Origin: Alkalinema pantanalense
Lineage (GTDB): Bacteria > Cyanobacteriota > Cyanobacteriia > Leptolyngbyales > Leptolyngbyaceae
Reading direction: 5' to 3'
DNA: 64,000 nucleotides
Assembly: GCF_050753345.1 (NCBI RefSeq)
Contig: NZ_JBLZFX010000003.1
Coordinates: forward strand, 1 to 64,000
Below, in pieces: positions 42,728-51,573 of this stretch. The translations under genes were made by a program, and so were the position numbers. Under the pieces are notes generated by a model that saw only the letters and a program-made list of their open reading frames with translations, had not been told where the DNA came from and did not search any database. The first letter of the stretch is position 1. Each line of letters begins with the position of its first letter.

Positions 42728-43504
42728 TTATAAACGTACCTGCGATCGACTTTGCGAGAATCCTTTGGCAGCGCCATAGCGGACTGTCCGAAACTCAAGA
42801 TTGCCCCCATAGGGTTGATAGAGCGTATAGGTGGCTTGTCCGGGTACCCGTCCCACATTGCCCACGCCAACCACTCTCCGAGGACGTGATATCACGGTTT
42901 CCGGTACAATGAGCGCTGTAGATTGCAGTGTAGATAGCTCTGTAGGGTCATCCAAGCTGATAATTTCAGACACGACGCTCGCTTGTTGAATTTCATATTC
43001 AAACGCCAAGCCCGATCGACCACAAAACAAGAAATTAGCATCCATCCTGAGTAATCGATCGAGCATTAAGATTGAGTCTGTTTCTGGGGTTAGCTCATCA
43101 CTCACACTGAGGCCACTCCCGTGAATTAATAAACAATCTAACTCAAAAAATCCAAAATCTAAGGACTTGACCCAATCCACCACCGATCGCGAATTTGCAT
43201 CCCAGAGCTGTTTTACCACCGATATACCGTATCGATCGATCAGTTCTGTCGGTTCTGCCGATCGTCCAAGGCCATGCAAAATTAATAATTGCTCTTCCCA
43301 CCACCCCTGACAGATCTGGGGTTCAGGTTCTCCCGATTGTGGATAGCAAAGCCTTTGCATGACTGCTGTGTTATCCGCGATCGGAGAAATCACATCCCCC
43401 AGAATATAGAGTACTTCAATGGGCGATCGTTGGCGTTTCAGATCAGCCAAAACCGCTTCATAGGCAGCCAGATTGCCTTCAATACCACTCAAAATCGCCC
43501 ACAT
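42728..43504 (-). CDS. Degenerate metallophosphoesterase-like protein
   Basis: 258-aa relative of the YfcE/MJ0936-type phosphoesterase encoded at 46832-47659, collinear with it throughout, but most metal ligands are changed: the DxH position reads SGIEGN, the GNxD position CQGWWEEQ, and the final CGHTH reads FCGRSGLAF. GDV in YILGDVISP and the His in LIHGSG are the main survivors. It should not be an active di-metal phosphatase; a ligand-binding or scaffold role is possible. Start is ATG 43504 with AGGAG 5 bases before it; the GTG two codons earlier lies within that site. Last gene of the putative zinc operon. Confidence 0.75.
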   Translation of the reverse strand: MWAILSGIEGNLAAYEAVLADLKRQRSPIEVLYILGDVISPIADNTAVMQRLCYPQSGEPEPQICQGWWEEQLLILHGLGRSAEPTELIDRYGISVVKQLWDANSRSVVDWVKSLDFGFFELDCLLIHGSGLSVSDELTPETDSILMLDRLLRMDANFLFCGRSGLAFEYEIQQASVVSEIISLDDPTELSTLQSTALIVPETVISRPRRVVGVGNVGRVPGQATYTLYQPYGGNLEFRTVRYGAAKGFSQSRSQVRL

Positions 43505-43539
43505 AATCACTCCTTAGAAATGTTCATCCGCATCCACCA

Positions 43540-44226
43540 TTAATGAAACGCAGGCCGATGTTGAATCAGGCTCATGAATTCCTGCCGAGTTTTGGGATCC
43601 TCCGCAAAAACACCTTTCATCGCGCTGGTTGCCGTCCAGGAACCGGGCTTTTGTACACCACGCATGGCCATACACATGTGGGTAGCCTCAACTACCACAG
43701 CGACCCCCTGCGGTTTGAGCAAGCCCTGCAACGCATCAGCAATCTGCGCTGTCAACCGTTCTTGGACTTGCAAGCGTCGAGCATACATTTCACAAATGCG
43801 GGCAATTTTCGACAGCCCAATGACCTTGCCATTGGGAATGTATGCCACATGAACGCGCCCAATAATCGGCAAAATATGGTGTTCACAGGAGCTAAATAGG
43901 TCAATGTCTCGCACAAGCACCATTTCATTGGTATTTTCGTGAAAAACTGCCCCATTGAGCAATTCATCAAGGGATTGGTGATAGCCCTGAGTCAGGAATT
44001 GCAATGCTTTGACCACTCGTTTGGGCGTGTCGCGCAGTCCTTCCCGATCGGGATCTTCCCCCAACCCAATTAACAAAGTCCGCACTGCCTGCATCATTTC
44101 TGCGTCGGAAACGGGAGGGTGGGCTTGGGTCTTCAGGGCCGCGATCGTCGTATCTGCCGTGGGTTCAGCCAGACTACGTTCAATCGATAATTCAGGCATC
44201 GATATTTCAGACATAGGATAATTCAT
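43540..44226 (-). CDS. folE: GTP cyclohydrolase I (type IA)
   Basis: 228-aa FolE, which opens and rearranges GTP to dihydroneopterin triphosphate for folate and pterins. The zinc site is complete: Cys114 in FSSCEHHILP with His117, and Cys185 in ATHMCMAMRG; GLSKIARICEMYARRLQVQERLT is the typical core. Residues 1-38 are a variable acidic leader. The family is Zn-dependent, so a copy inside a Zur-type operon would be an extra enzyme made when zinc is scarce, not a zinc-free replacement. ATG at 44226 is used; 44214 is possible. Gene is 36 bases from the phosphoesterase-like gene. Confidence 0.95.
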   Translation of the reverse strand: MNYPMSEISMPELSIERSLAEPTADTTIAALKTQAHPPVSDAEMMQAVRTLLIGLGEDPDREGLRDTPKRVVKALQFLTQGYHQSLDELLNGAVFHENTNEMVLVRDIDLFSSCEHHILPIIGRVHVAYIPNGKVIGLSKIARICEMYARRLQVQERLTAQIADALQGLLKPQGVAVVVEATHMCMAMRGVQKPGSWTATSAMKGVFAEDPKTRQEFMSLIQHRPAFH

Positions 44227-44347
44227 TGGGTTCTGCGATCGATTTAAGGTAAGGGATGGACTACCTGATTAAAAACCAGGTATATTTTCCACAGATTTGA
44301 CGAATATTAGACTGTACGAATATTCGTGGCTGTAGAAACTCAGGAGA

Positions 44348-45493
44348 TCACACCATTGAAGAGAGTGGGGAGATACTGATAACTTGACAGTCGGCCAGGG
44401 ATTGTCGAATTTTTTCTGCATCTAAATCCCGACCAATTAAAACAATTTGGTTACAGCGTTTGCCTTTCCATGACTTCACATCCAAGCTACATCGTTTACC
44501 ACTCAGTTGAAAGATGTGTCGCAACTGGCTTTCCAAAAACCACAAAATTCCTTTTCCTCGGAAAACGGTCGGGGGCAATTGATCTAAAAAGGCTTGAAAC
44601 TTAGTCAGATTAAAGGGTCGATCGCTGGTATAGGAAACCGCTACAAAGCCATCATTCGCTAAATGATTGGAAGCGTGATGGGTCTGGTGATCGTGATGAT
44701 GATCATGGTGATGATGGGAATCCAATTCATGCCCGTGGTTGTGTCTGTGTTCGTCCCCGTGTTCATGTCTATGGTCGTGGGCCGTGCGATCGTGGACTGT
44801 GTGATCAGAGGAACTGCCCTCTAGAATTGCTGCATAAACTGCGGGATTGTTATAGCCCACATCCAGAAGTAACGGTAACGGCACCGCCCCATGCTGGCAG
44901 CGGATAATCCGTGCTCCATCCTTGATCGTATTGATATAAGTTTCTAAGGTGTCTACTTGCTGCGGGGTGGCTAAATCTGTTTTGTTCAGAAGCACAATAT
45001 CGCCGTAGAGAATTTGGTGAATGGCGGCCTCGCTGTCAAAGTGGTCTGGGGTAAACGTTTCTGCATCCACCAGCGTGAGGATGGAATCTAAACGCACCAA
45101 ATCCCGCAATTCTGATCCGACAAACGTCATGACGATCGGCAGAGGATCGGCCACCCCCGTCGTTTCAATCACGAGGTAGTCCACCCGATCGTCCCGTTCC
45201 AACACCCGATAAATGGCATCCACTAAGCCATCGTTGATCGTGCAACAAATGCAACCGTTACTCAGTTGCACCATGTCTTCGTCGATCGAGACGAGGAGTT
45301 GGGTGTCAATATCAATATCACCAAACTCATTGACCAACACCGCCACTTTCAAATCATTGCGATTATTCAAAATGTGGTTGAGCAACGTTGTTTTGCCACT
45401 GCCTAAAAAGCCAGTAATCACCGTGACAGGCAATCCTCGCTTCGGCAAATCGACGATCGCGGCTGTGGCTGAATGACTGACCGAATGCTGCAT
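44348..45493 (-). CDS. COG0523 G3E-family GTPase, putative zinc metallochaperone
   Basis: 380-aa P-loop GTPase of the CobW/YjiA/ZNG1 group. Walker A GFLGSGKTTLL, the metal-binding CxCC motif in LSNGCICCTIND, Walker B-like VIETTGVADPLP and GTP-specificity LLNKTDLATP are all present, then a linker of about 50 residues crowded with His (HDHRHEHGDEHRHNHGHE and more) and a C-terminal CobW_C domain. His-rich COG0523 members deliver zinc to client enzymes under scarcity. Start ATG 45493 has GGAGGGA 7 bases before it. Neighbours folE and hemB are the expected clients. Confidence 0.92.
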   Translation of the reverse strand: MQHSVSHSATAAIVDLPKRGLPVTVITGFLGSGKTTLLNHILNNRNDLKVAVLVNEFGDIDIDTQLLVSIDEDMVQLSNGCICCTINDGLVDAIYRVLERDDRVDYLVIETTGVADPLPIVMTFVGSELRDLVRLDSILTLVDAETFTPDHFDSEAAIHQILYGDIVLLNKTDLATPQQVDTLETYINTIKDGARIIRCQHGAVPLPLLLDVGYNNPAVYAAILEGSSSDHTVHDRTAHDHRHEHGDEHRHNHGHELDSHHHHDHHHDHQTHHASNHLANDGFVAVSYTSDRPFNLTKFQAFLDQLPPTVFRGKGILWFLESQLRHIFQLSGKRCSLDVKSWKGKRCNQIVLIGRDLDAEKIRQSLADCQVISISPLSSMV

Positions 45494-45626
45494 AATCTTC
45501 CCTCCAAGGAATGTGTCGGGTAACACCAACAGGAATGCTGACAGGTTATTACTGATTTCTATAAACTTACGAATCCAACTGGGTGTTCAATCCCGTGAAG
45601 CTAATATCTTGTTAGTGCAACATATC

Positions 45627-46766
45627 CTATTCATTCAACATCTGAGCAACCGTTTTTGCAAAGTAGGTGAGAATCAAATCGGCCCCTGCCCGCTTCATAC
45701 TGGTCAAGGTTTCTAGTACTACTTTAGACTCATCAATCCAACCCTGAGCCGCTGCTGCTTTAATCATGGCGTACTCTCCACTCACGTTGTAGGCCGCGAT
45801 CGGTAAATGGGTCTGCTGTTTAATCTGACAAATCACATCTAAGTAAGCCAAAGCGGGTTTAACCATGAGGATATCGGCTCCCTCTGCAATGTCTAACTTA
45901 ATTTCCTTGATCGCTTCCCGAAGGTTGGCTGCATCCATTTGATAGGTTTTTTTATCACCAAACTTGGGTGCAGAATTCAGGGCATCTCGAAAAGGGCCAT
46001 AGTAGGCAGAGGCATATTTGGCAGAATACGCGAGGATACCCACGTGAACCCAACCCGCTTGATCCAAAGCTTGGCGAATCGCCTTGACTCGGCCATCCAT
46101 CATATCCGAAGGGGCAACAAAATCAGCACCCGCCTCCGCTTGGGTCAACGCCTGCTTAACCAAAATTGCAACGGTTTCATCATTGAGAATTTTGCCATCT
46201 TGAACAATGCCATCGTGACCTTCGCTACTGTAAGGATCGAGAGCGACATCGGCAATGACAATCATCTCGGGAACTGCCTGTTTGATTGCCCGAATAGTAC
46301 GGGGCACTAGCCCTTCGGGATTATAACTTTCGCTGCCTGCATTGTCCTTGTGGGCGTCGGGAATTAAGGGAAACAACGAGATCGCGCCAATTCCCAAATC
46401 GTAGGCTTCCTGCACTTCTTGCAGCAGCAAATCTAGGGTATAGCGGTAACATCCCGGCATCGACTCCACTTCGATCGTGCGATTGTCGCCCTCCATCACG
46501 AAGATGGGATAAATTAAATCTTCCACCTGTAGCGTGTGTTCCCGCACGAGACGGCGCAGGGTTTCCGTCCGACGTAATCGCCGAGGCCGATGGGTGAGAT
46601 GGAGTTGAGTAGAGGGCGCTGCTTCAGATCCGGCTTCTGATAAGCCTACGGTTACTTCTGATGAAGACGAATGCGTTGCCGTCTCTGTCAACAATGAGGC
46701 AGATTCTAGGGGTTCTGATGTGGCTGGAATATCATTGAGTACTGATGCTTGGGAATGAGTAGCCAT
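45627..46766 (-). CDS. hemB: Delta-aminolevulinic acid dehydratase (porphobilinogen synthase)
   Basis: 379-aa enzyme joining two 5-aminolevulinate molecules to porphobilinogen for heme and chlorophyll. Catalytic lysines lie in YQMDAANLREAI-flanking and MVKPALAYLD segments. The metal loop reads DVALDPYSSEGHDG, the Asp-rich form, instead of the Cys-rich DVCLCxYTxHGHCG of zinc enzymes, so it should not need active-site zinc. Residues 1-55 are a Ser/Thr/Glu-rich extension absent from most HemB proteins (usual length 320-330). It may be the only HemB or a low-zinc paralog. Confidence 0.95.
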   Translation of the reverse strand: MATHSQASVLNDIPATSEPLESASLLTETATHSSSSEVTVGLSEAGSEAAPSTQLHLTHRPRRLRRTETLRRLVREHTLQVEDLIYPIFVMEGDNRTIEVESMPGCYRYTLDLLLQEVQEAYDLGIGAISLFPLIPDAHKDNAGSESYNPEGLVPRTIRAIKQAVPEMIVIADVALDPYSSEGHDGIVQDGKILNDETVAILVKQALTQAEAGADFVAPSDMMDGRVKAIRQALDQAGWVHVGILAYSAKYASAYYGPFRDALNSAPKFGDKKTYQMDAANLREAIKEIKLDIAEGADILMVKPALAYLDVICQIKQQTHLPIAAYNVSGEYAMIKAAAAQGWIDESKVVLETLTSMKRAGADLILTYFAKTVAQMLNE

Positions 46767-46831
46767 GCTATTGACCTCGTGATTAAAATGATTGCCTTGC
46801 GTGATGTAAAAACTGCTCGATCGCTGTGTCT

Positions 46832-47659
46832 TTATCGTTCACAGATATGGGTTGGGTCATCCGCTCGCTCTGCAAACTCCAATCCCCTCGCCAACCGCCA
46901 TGCAAAGATTGCGGGCAATCCTTTTTCAATAATGTCGGCACAGGTTTTTTGATAGTCGTATTCCACTTCCCGCAACGTGATGCGATCGTAATCGGTGTCG
47001 TAAATAACATAGGTAGCATTGGGCCGACCGTGGCGTGGCTCTCCCACGGAACCTGCATTAACGATGCGTTTCAGCGGCGTTGTAATAGTGCGATCTGTGA
47101 CGGTATGGGACTGCCCATTGGGCTGAGCTATTTGGACTTTAATTTGGAGTTGCCCACTGTCTAAGGTTCGGACATAGGGAATGTGAGTGTGACCACAAAA
47201 CAAAATATCGGCTCCAGTAGACATGATCCGCTCCATTGCGACAAACGCATCCATTCCCGGCAGGAGATATTCATGCTGGTTGTGGGGACTGCCATGGACA
47301 AAGCAGAGGTGATCTTCCTGGAGGTTAAAGGGAAGGTTGGCTAAGAACGATCGGGTTTCAGGGTGAATGGCTTGATTCGTCCATTCGTGGGCCAGTCGTC
47401 CCCGTTTCTCCGCCAGTACGGATGGATAGCTACATTCACAGGCATTCAGCCCTTCCACAATATCCTCATCCCAGCAGCCCTGACAGGTGGGAATATCCAG
47501 CGATCGAATCATCTCAACCACCGCATTGGGATGGGGGCCATAGCCGACCAAATCCCCTAAGCAGTAAATTTTGTCGGCATTGTGGGCGTCAATATCCGAA
47601 AGAACGGCATTGAGCGCCTCGTAGTTACCATGAATACAAGACATGACTGCAATTTTCAT
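46832..47659 (-). CDS. Metallophosphoesterase (YfcE/MJ0936-like) with altered metal ligand
   Basis: 275-aa calcineurin-like phosphoesterase. Motifs: KIAVMSCIHGNYEAL, YCLGDLVGYGPHPNAV, GCWDED, CFVHGSPHN, LFCGHTHIPYV and IVNAGSVGEPRHGRP. The first motif normally reads SDIHGN; here Asp is replaced by Cys (SCIHGN), and the GNxD motif by GCWDED, while the rest is intact. A Cys ligand would favour zinc or a different metal pair. Overlaps the upstream P-loop gene by 4 bases, so the two are translationally coupled. Substrate unknown. Confidence 0.85.
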   Translation of the reverse strand: MKIAVMSCIHGNYEALNAVLSDIDAHNADKIYCLGDLVGYGPHPNAVVEMIRSLDIPTCQGCWDEDIVEGLNACECSYPSVLAEKRGRLAHEWTNQAIHPETRSFLANLPFNLQEDHLCFVHGSPHNQHEYLLPGMDAFVAMERIMSTGADILFCGHTHIPYVRTLDSGQLQIKVQIAQPNGQSHTVTDRTITTPLKRIVNAGSVGEPRHGRPNATYVIYDTDYDRITLREVEYDYQKTCADIIEKGLPAIFAWRLARGLEFAERADDPTHICER

Positions 47660-48585
47660 GACACGATCGCTCCTTGGGGAACTCCTTGAGATGCGCGGAT
47701 TTGGGCTTGGTAATAGGCGATCGCTGCATCCTCTAAGCAGCAGTCAGTCAGGGTTTGCACAATACTGGGTTGATCTACCTCCATCCCAACAACTTCTAAG
47801 CCACTGAACCGATCGGGTGGCCCATCCAACCATCGGGGTAACGCAAGCTCCAAAGGCTCGACGGCGGCATAGCCTGCCCGATAGTTCAACAAGAGCGCAC
47901 GGCCATCCACCAGTTCAAAAATTCCCTTAGCCCGTTGAAGTTCCCCGTAGGCTCCGTGGGTCAGTTCATGCCAAAAAGTTTCTAAACTATTACCATCGAG
48001 GATTTTGCCCCTGAGGTGCGATCGACGGATTTGCAGTGTTGTTTCTGGCGTTAGATCACTTGACAACCGTGATGATTCAGAAGCGGCTATCGGCAAGTTT
48101 TCTAGCAAGCTCTCTGGTGATGCCATAGGAGAGATAACAGTCCATCCTGACCACTCACAGCCCTGTTGGTCTTGAGGTAATGATTCTGATGAGTTAGCTG
48201 ATGAAGCCACCAATTGCGATTGGAATCCCGATCGTGATTCTACATCTGTAGACTGACTGAATTGCGGAGGCTGCACCAAGAGAACTTTTCGACAAGCTTC
48301 AGGCGCGATCGGCAACTCCAAGGAAGCAGGATCAATATGAAACCCAAGTTCAATAAAAAGCGGTATGGACTGCTCTGATCGCCGGAGAAATTCACTCAAC
48401 CCATCAACCGAGATCGCAGTTAAGTGAGGCAGTTCCGTTCCGAGATAGGTGGCATCGATCGGGAAATTTTCTGACCCTAGACTCAGGTAAGCAGCAGATT
48501 GAACCAGACTGGCTTGCTGGTAAATCCAGGTCGTTTTGCCAACCCCTGGGGCACCGGCAACTAAGGTAACAGGAAACGATTGCAT
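47656..48585 (-). CDS. Divergent CobW/COG0523-like P-loop protein
   Basis: 309-aa protein with a clear Walker A (LVAGAPGVGKTTW) at residues 8-20 and a CobW C-terminal-like segment (LRGKILDGNSLETFWHELTH then GELQRAKGIFELVDGRALLL). The CxCC metal motif and the NKxD guanine motif of COG0523 GTPases are not seen, and the middle (120-185) is a low-complexity Ser/Gln/Glu insert. It may be a degenerate metallochaperone GTPase. First gene after the Fur/Zur box, coupled to the phosphoesterase gene by a 4-base overlap. Confidence 0.75.
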   Translation of the reverse strand: MQSFPVTLVAGAPGVGKTTWIYQQASLVQSAAYLSLGSENFPIDATYLGTELPHLTAISVDGLSEFLRRSEQSIPLFIELGFHIDPASLELPIAPEACRKVLLVQPPQFSQSTDVESRSGFQSQLVASSANSSESLPQDQQGCEWSGWTVISPMASPESLLENLPIAASESSRLSSDLTPETTLQIRRSHLRGKILDGNSLETFWHELTHGAYGELQRAKGIFELVDGRALLLNYRAGYAAVEPLELALPRWLDGPPDRFSGLEVVGMEVDQPSIVQTLTDCCLEDAAIAYYQAQIRASQGVPQGAIVS

Positions 48586-48976
48586 AGCAGCTCAAGGGAA
48601 TTCCCGAAAAAATACTACGCTGGAGATAAAACCCTTGCCGATCAAATCGATCGAACCCTTTACTGAGGTTTCAAGTGGAAATCTAACAGGTAGCATTACA
48701 GGATTGATTCAAACCCCTGCTATACTAGCACAAAATAAGATAATGATAATCATTATCATGCCAATATTAAAACAAATGGAGCCTCATCTTTCGATGCTAG
48801 GAGGCTTTACGGATGCAAGATAAACGCGCTGTCAAAATTTTGCACCATCATGTCATCATTCTGCGACGCCCAATGCACAGCCAATACAAGCTAAACGTTG
48901 CAGAACGATTTTCCTTTAGGCATTTTTCTTCCTAACATAGGAAGCGCACAGCCTCAGCTATTCTGTGCCACCTCAG
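48586..48976. other. Promoter region of the putative zinc operon
   Basis: 391 bases between divergently placed transcripts' ends. Holds the Fur/Zur box at 48739-48758; otherwise no gene. A 21-residue frame from an ATG inside the box (48758) is noted but not supported. Confidence 0.5.
48722..48758 (-). promoter_or_regulatory. Perfect Fur/Zur-type operator with adjacent -10-like element
   Basis: GATAATGATAATCATTATC (48739-48757) is identical to the classical 19-bp Fur box and contains the 15-bp palindrome TGATAATCATTATCA (48744-48758), the form reported for Zur boxes in cyanobacteria. On the minus strand a -10-like TAGTAT (48727-48722) lies 16 bases beyond it, so the operator covers the -35 region of a promoter reading into the six-gene operon 48585-42728. 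Gene content favours Zur over Fur. Confidence 0.85.
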
Positions 48977-49999
48977 CTACTCCGTGCCTAAACGGGCTGA
49001 GGAAGAGTGTTTTAGATTTTTCAAAGAATGTTTAAGGTTCTTTAAATAAGCCAGCAATTCCGTTCCCCATCTAGCAGGCAACAGCAAGATAACTAACTGA
49101 GCTAGGCCCTTGGGTGATAACCGACGCTTCCAAGGATAGTAAGACGAAAAATAGATGCGTGCAGCGGTTCGCTTTTTACCAAAATGGAGCCAGCGACTAA
49201 TGGCGTAGGGTGCTATGTTTTTGAGCCACCGTGCTTTGAGGGACTGTAATTCCGCAGGTACCCGCGTTGATTCCATCAAGCGATAGCCATAATTGGCTGA
49301 GGTGCTGTTATCCTTCCCACTCTCAGAATTCGCCTGCGCCATACGGTACTGGGAGATATACTCATTCACAAACCAGAAATCATCATAGTTTTGGGCCAGC
49401 CGTAAATCGAAATCGAGATCGCAGGCGTCCCCTACCTGCGGATCGGTGGAATAGCCAATTTTCTGGGCCACATCCGTCCGAATCATAAATCCATTCGGAG
49501 CGAAAAAGCCGGACAATACCATCCACCAGAGCGATCGCTGCCAATGGGGATAGGTCGGAGGTTGTTCAAGAGACTTGTAAAATTCTCGCGTTTCCTCTGG
49601 CATCGGACGCCCATCCGCATCCATCATCTGGTATTTGCCGTAGCTCATGATGAGATTGGGGTTTAGATCCCAGGCACTGGCTAAATCTGCTACTGCATTC
49701 GGGAAGAGGAGGTCGTCATCATGGAGCAACACCAAGCGATCGCCCTTGGCCAGATTAAAGGCATTCGTAGTGTTAGCAGCTTGGCGCAGAGACGGTCGAT
49801 TGCGTACATAGCGAATCCGATCGGGACGATTGAATCCTCGAATCATTTCCTCCGTGCGATCGTCGGGGGAATCATCACTGACGACAATTTCAATGTTTGG
49901 ATAAGTCTGATTCAAACAAGACTCGATCGCCAGTTTAAGAAATTCGGGCCGACGATAGGTCGGAATACAAATAGAAATAAGCGGGGGCTGTTGACTCAT
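48977..49999 (-). CDS. Family 2 glycosyltransferase
   Basis: 340-aa GT-A glycosyltransferase: ISICIPTYRRPEFLKLAIES, VVSDDSPDDRTEEMI, the DxD-type metal site in LVLLHDDDLLFPNA, and an acceptor-side GDACDLDFDLRLAQ. Residues about 265-330 are basic and hydrophobic (WLKNIAPYAISRWLHFGKKR) and may touch the membrane. The C-terminus contains the duplicated LKNLKHS. Likely transfers a sugar to a surface polysaccharide or lipid; not linked to its neighbours by operon structure. Start ATG 49999. Confidence 0.85.
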   Translation of the reverse strand: MSQQPPLISICIPTYRRPEFLKLAIESCLNQTYPNIEIVVSDDSPDDRTEEMIRGFNRPDRIRYVRNRPSLRQAANTTNAFNLAKGDRLVLLHDDDLLFPNAVADLASAWDLNPNLIMSYGKYQMMDADGRPMPEETREFYKSLEQPPTYPHWQRSLWWMVLSGFFAPNGFMIRTDVAQKIGYSTDPQVGDACDLDFDLRLAQNYDDFWFVNEYISQYRMAQANSESGKDNSTSANYGYRLMESTRVPAELQSLKARWLKNIAPYAISRWLHFGKKRTAARIYFSSYYPWKRRLSPKGLAQLVILLLPARWGTELLAYLKNLKHSLKNLKHSSSARLGTE

Positions 50000-50089
50000 G
50001 ATCTGACAAATACTGACTGAACAGCCCAATCCTAAGACATAATTTGCATTTTATGGTGTCCAATCAGTGACAATTCAGTGACAGTAAAT

Positions 50090-50195
50090 TAATGCATATC
50101 CATCATCCATGGATATGCATTAGAAATTATCTATACAAACTTGTATTCTGTTCGTTCAATTGTGAGGGTCGCTGATCCGCCAAAATTGAACGAAC
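50090..50195. terminator. Two perfect hairpins downstream of sufS
   Basis: TAATGCATATCCAT (50090-50103) and its exact complement (50109-50122) form a 14-bp stem with a 5-base loop; GTTCGTTCAATT (50150-50161) and AATTGAACGAAC (50184-50195) form a 12-bp stem with a 22-base loop. Both lie between the end of the suf operon and the start of the glycosyltransferase gene on the same strand. They are good candidates for terminating suf transcription or protecting its 3' end. Confidence 0.65.
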
Positions 50196-50241
50196 ATTCA
50201 AGGCAATTTAGAGAGGCAACGAATTTGCGGAATGGCTGACC

Positions 50242-51513
50242 CTACAATAATTCTGCGAAAAATTCGATCGTCTCCTTCAATGCACTGACAAAGACATCAA
50301 TTTCCTCAAACGTATTGTAGAAATAGAGGCTGGCCCGTGCAGTGGAACTGAGATCTAATTGATTGTGCAGGGGTTGGGTACAGTGGTGCCCCGATCGAAT
50401 CGCTACCCCCGATTGATCCAACAGCGTGGCTAAATCATTGGCGTGCAAGCCTTCGTAGGTAAAGGCGGCTAGGGCTGCCCGTCCGCTGCCGTTGGGTTGA
50501 GGTTTGGGGCCGTAGATGCGTAGATTGGGAATGGTGGCCAATTGCTGGAACAGGTAAGCGGTTAATGCTTCTTCGTAGGCATGAATTTTGTCCATGCCGA
50601 TCGCCGTAAGGTAGTCGATCGCCGCACCGAGGGCAATCACCTCCGCGATCGCAGGCGTCCCCGCTTCAAACTTATGGGGCAATCCGGCATAGGTGGAATG
50701 ATCCAGAAAGACATCCTGAATCATTTCCCCACCGCCCAGGAAGGGATTCATCGCTTCCAGAATCGCCTGTTTGCCGTAGAGGAAGCCCGCCCCCGTTGGC
50801 CCGCACATCTTATGACCGGAGGCCACAAACCAATCACAGTCGATCGCTTGCACGTCGATCGGTAAATGGGGCGTACTTTGGCAACCGTCGATCAGCACCT
50901 TCGCACCGACTTGGTGGGCCGCGGCACAAATTTCCGTCACTGGGTTAATGCAACCCAGGGTGTTCGATACGTGTACGACCGAAACAAGCTTGGTCTTTTC
51001 CGACAACAGCGAAGTGAAATGCTCAAAGTCGAAGCCCTCATCGGCATTCAACTGCACATGTTTCAGCACCGCCCCCGTCCGCTGCGCCACAAACTGCCAG
51101 GGCACCAAGTTACTGTGGTGCTCCATCACCGTCAGAATAATTTCATCCCCCGGCTGCAAACTGCCCATCCCCCAAGCATAGGCCACCAGGTTAATCGCTT
51201 CCGTCGCATTGCGGGTAAAGACGATCTCGTCACGGGAGGCTGCATTGACAAACTTAGCCGTTTTATCCCGTACGGCTTCGTAGGCTTCCGTGGCCCGCGC
51301 ACTCAGGGTGTGAATACCGCGATGGACGTTGGCATTGTCCCGCTCGTAGTAATGGCGAATGGCGTCTAGAACCGCGATCGGCTTTTGTGAAGTTGCCGCA
51401 TTGTCGAGGTAGACCAGGGGTTTGCCGTTGACTTCCTGGTGCAGGATGGGAAAGTCCAATCGGACTTGTTCGGCCAGGGTCGAGTGGGTGGGAGTGGCTT
51501 GGGTGAGAGTCAT
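50242..51513 (-). CDS. sufS: Cysteine desulfurase SufS
   Basis: 423-aa PLP-dependent class II cysteine desulfurase supplying persulfide sulfur for Fe-S assembly. PLP lysine in VASGHKMCGPTGAG, active-site Cys in IRSGHHCTQPLH, N-terminal VYLDNAATSQKP and TRNATEAINLVAYAWG are intact. No SufE gene is near. ATG 51513 (MTLTQATP) is preferred over a start 13 codons upstream in a Pro-rich stretch. Last gene of the ftrC-suf operon, separated from sufD by a 228-base spacer with a repeat. Confidence 0.95.
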   Translation of the reverse strand: MTLTQATPTHSTLAEQVRLDFPILHQEVNGKPLVYLDNAATSQKPIAVLDAIRHYYERDNANVHRGIHTLSARATEAYEAVRDKTAKFVNAASRDEIVFTRNATEAINLVAYAWGMGSLQPGDEIILTVMEHHSNLVPWQFVAQRTGAVLKHVQLNADEGFDFEHFTSLLSEKTKLVSVVHVSNTLGCINPVTEICAAAHQVGAKVLIDGCQSTPHLPIDVQAIDCDWFVASGHKMCGPTGAGFLYGKQAILEAMNPFLGGGEMIQDVFLDHSTYAGLPHKFEAGTPAIAEVIALGAAIDYLTAIGMDKIHAYEEALTAYLFQQLATIPNLRIYGPKPQPNGSGRAALAAFTYEGLHANDLATLLDQSGVAIRSGHHCTQPLHNQLDLSSTARASLYFYNTFEEIDVFVSALKETIEFFAELL

Positions 51514-51573
51514 GGGTGGAGGTGGGAGAGAGGACGGCGGAGACGTTGGCAATTTTATCGTTTTCCCGAGACG

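Noticed and set aside
48758..48823. 21-residue peptide starting inside the Fur/Zur box on the plus strand
   Set aside because: Too short, no ribosome site, and its start codon is part of the palindrome.
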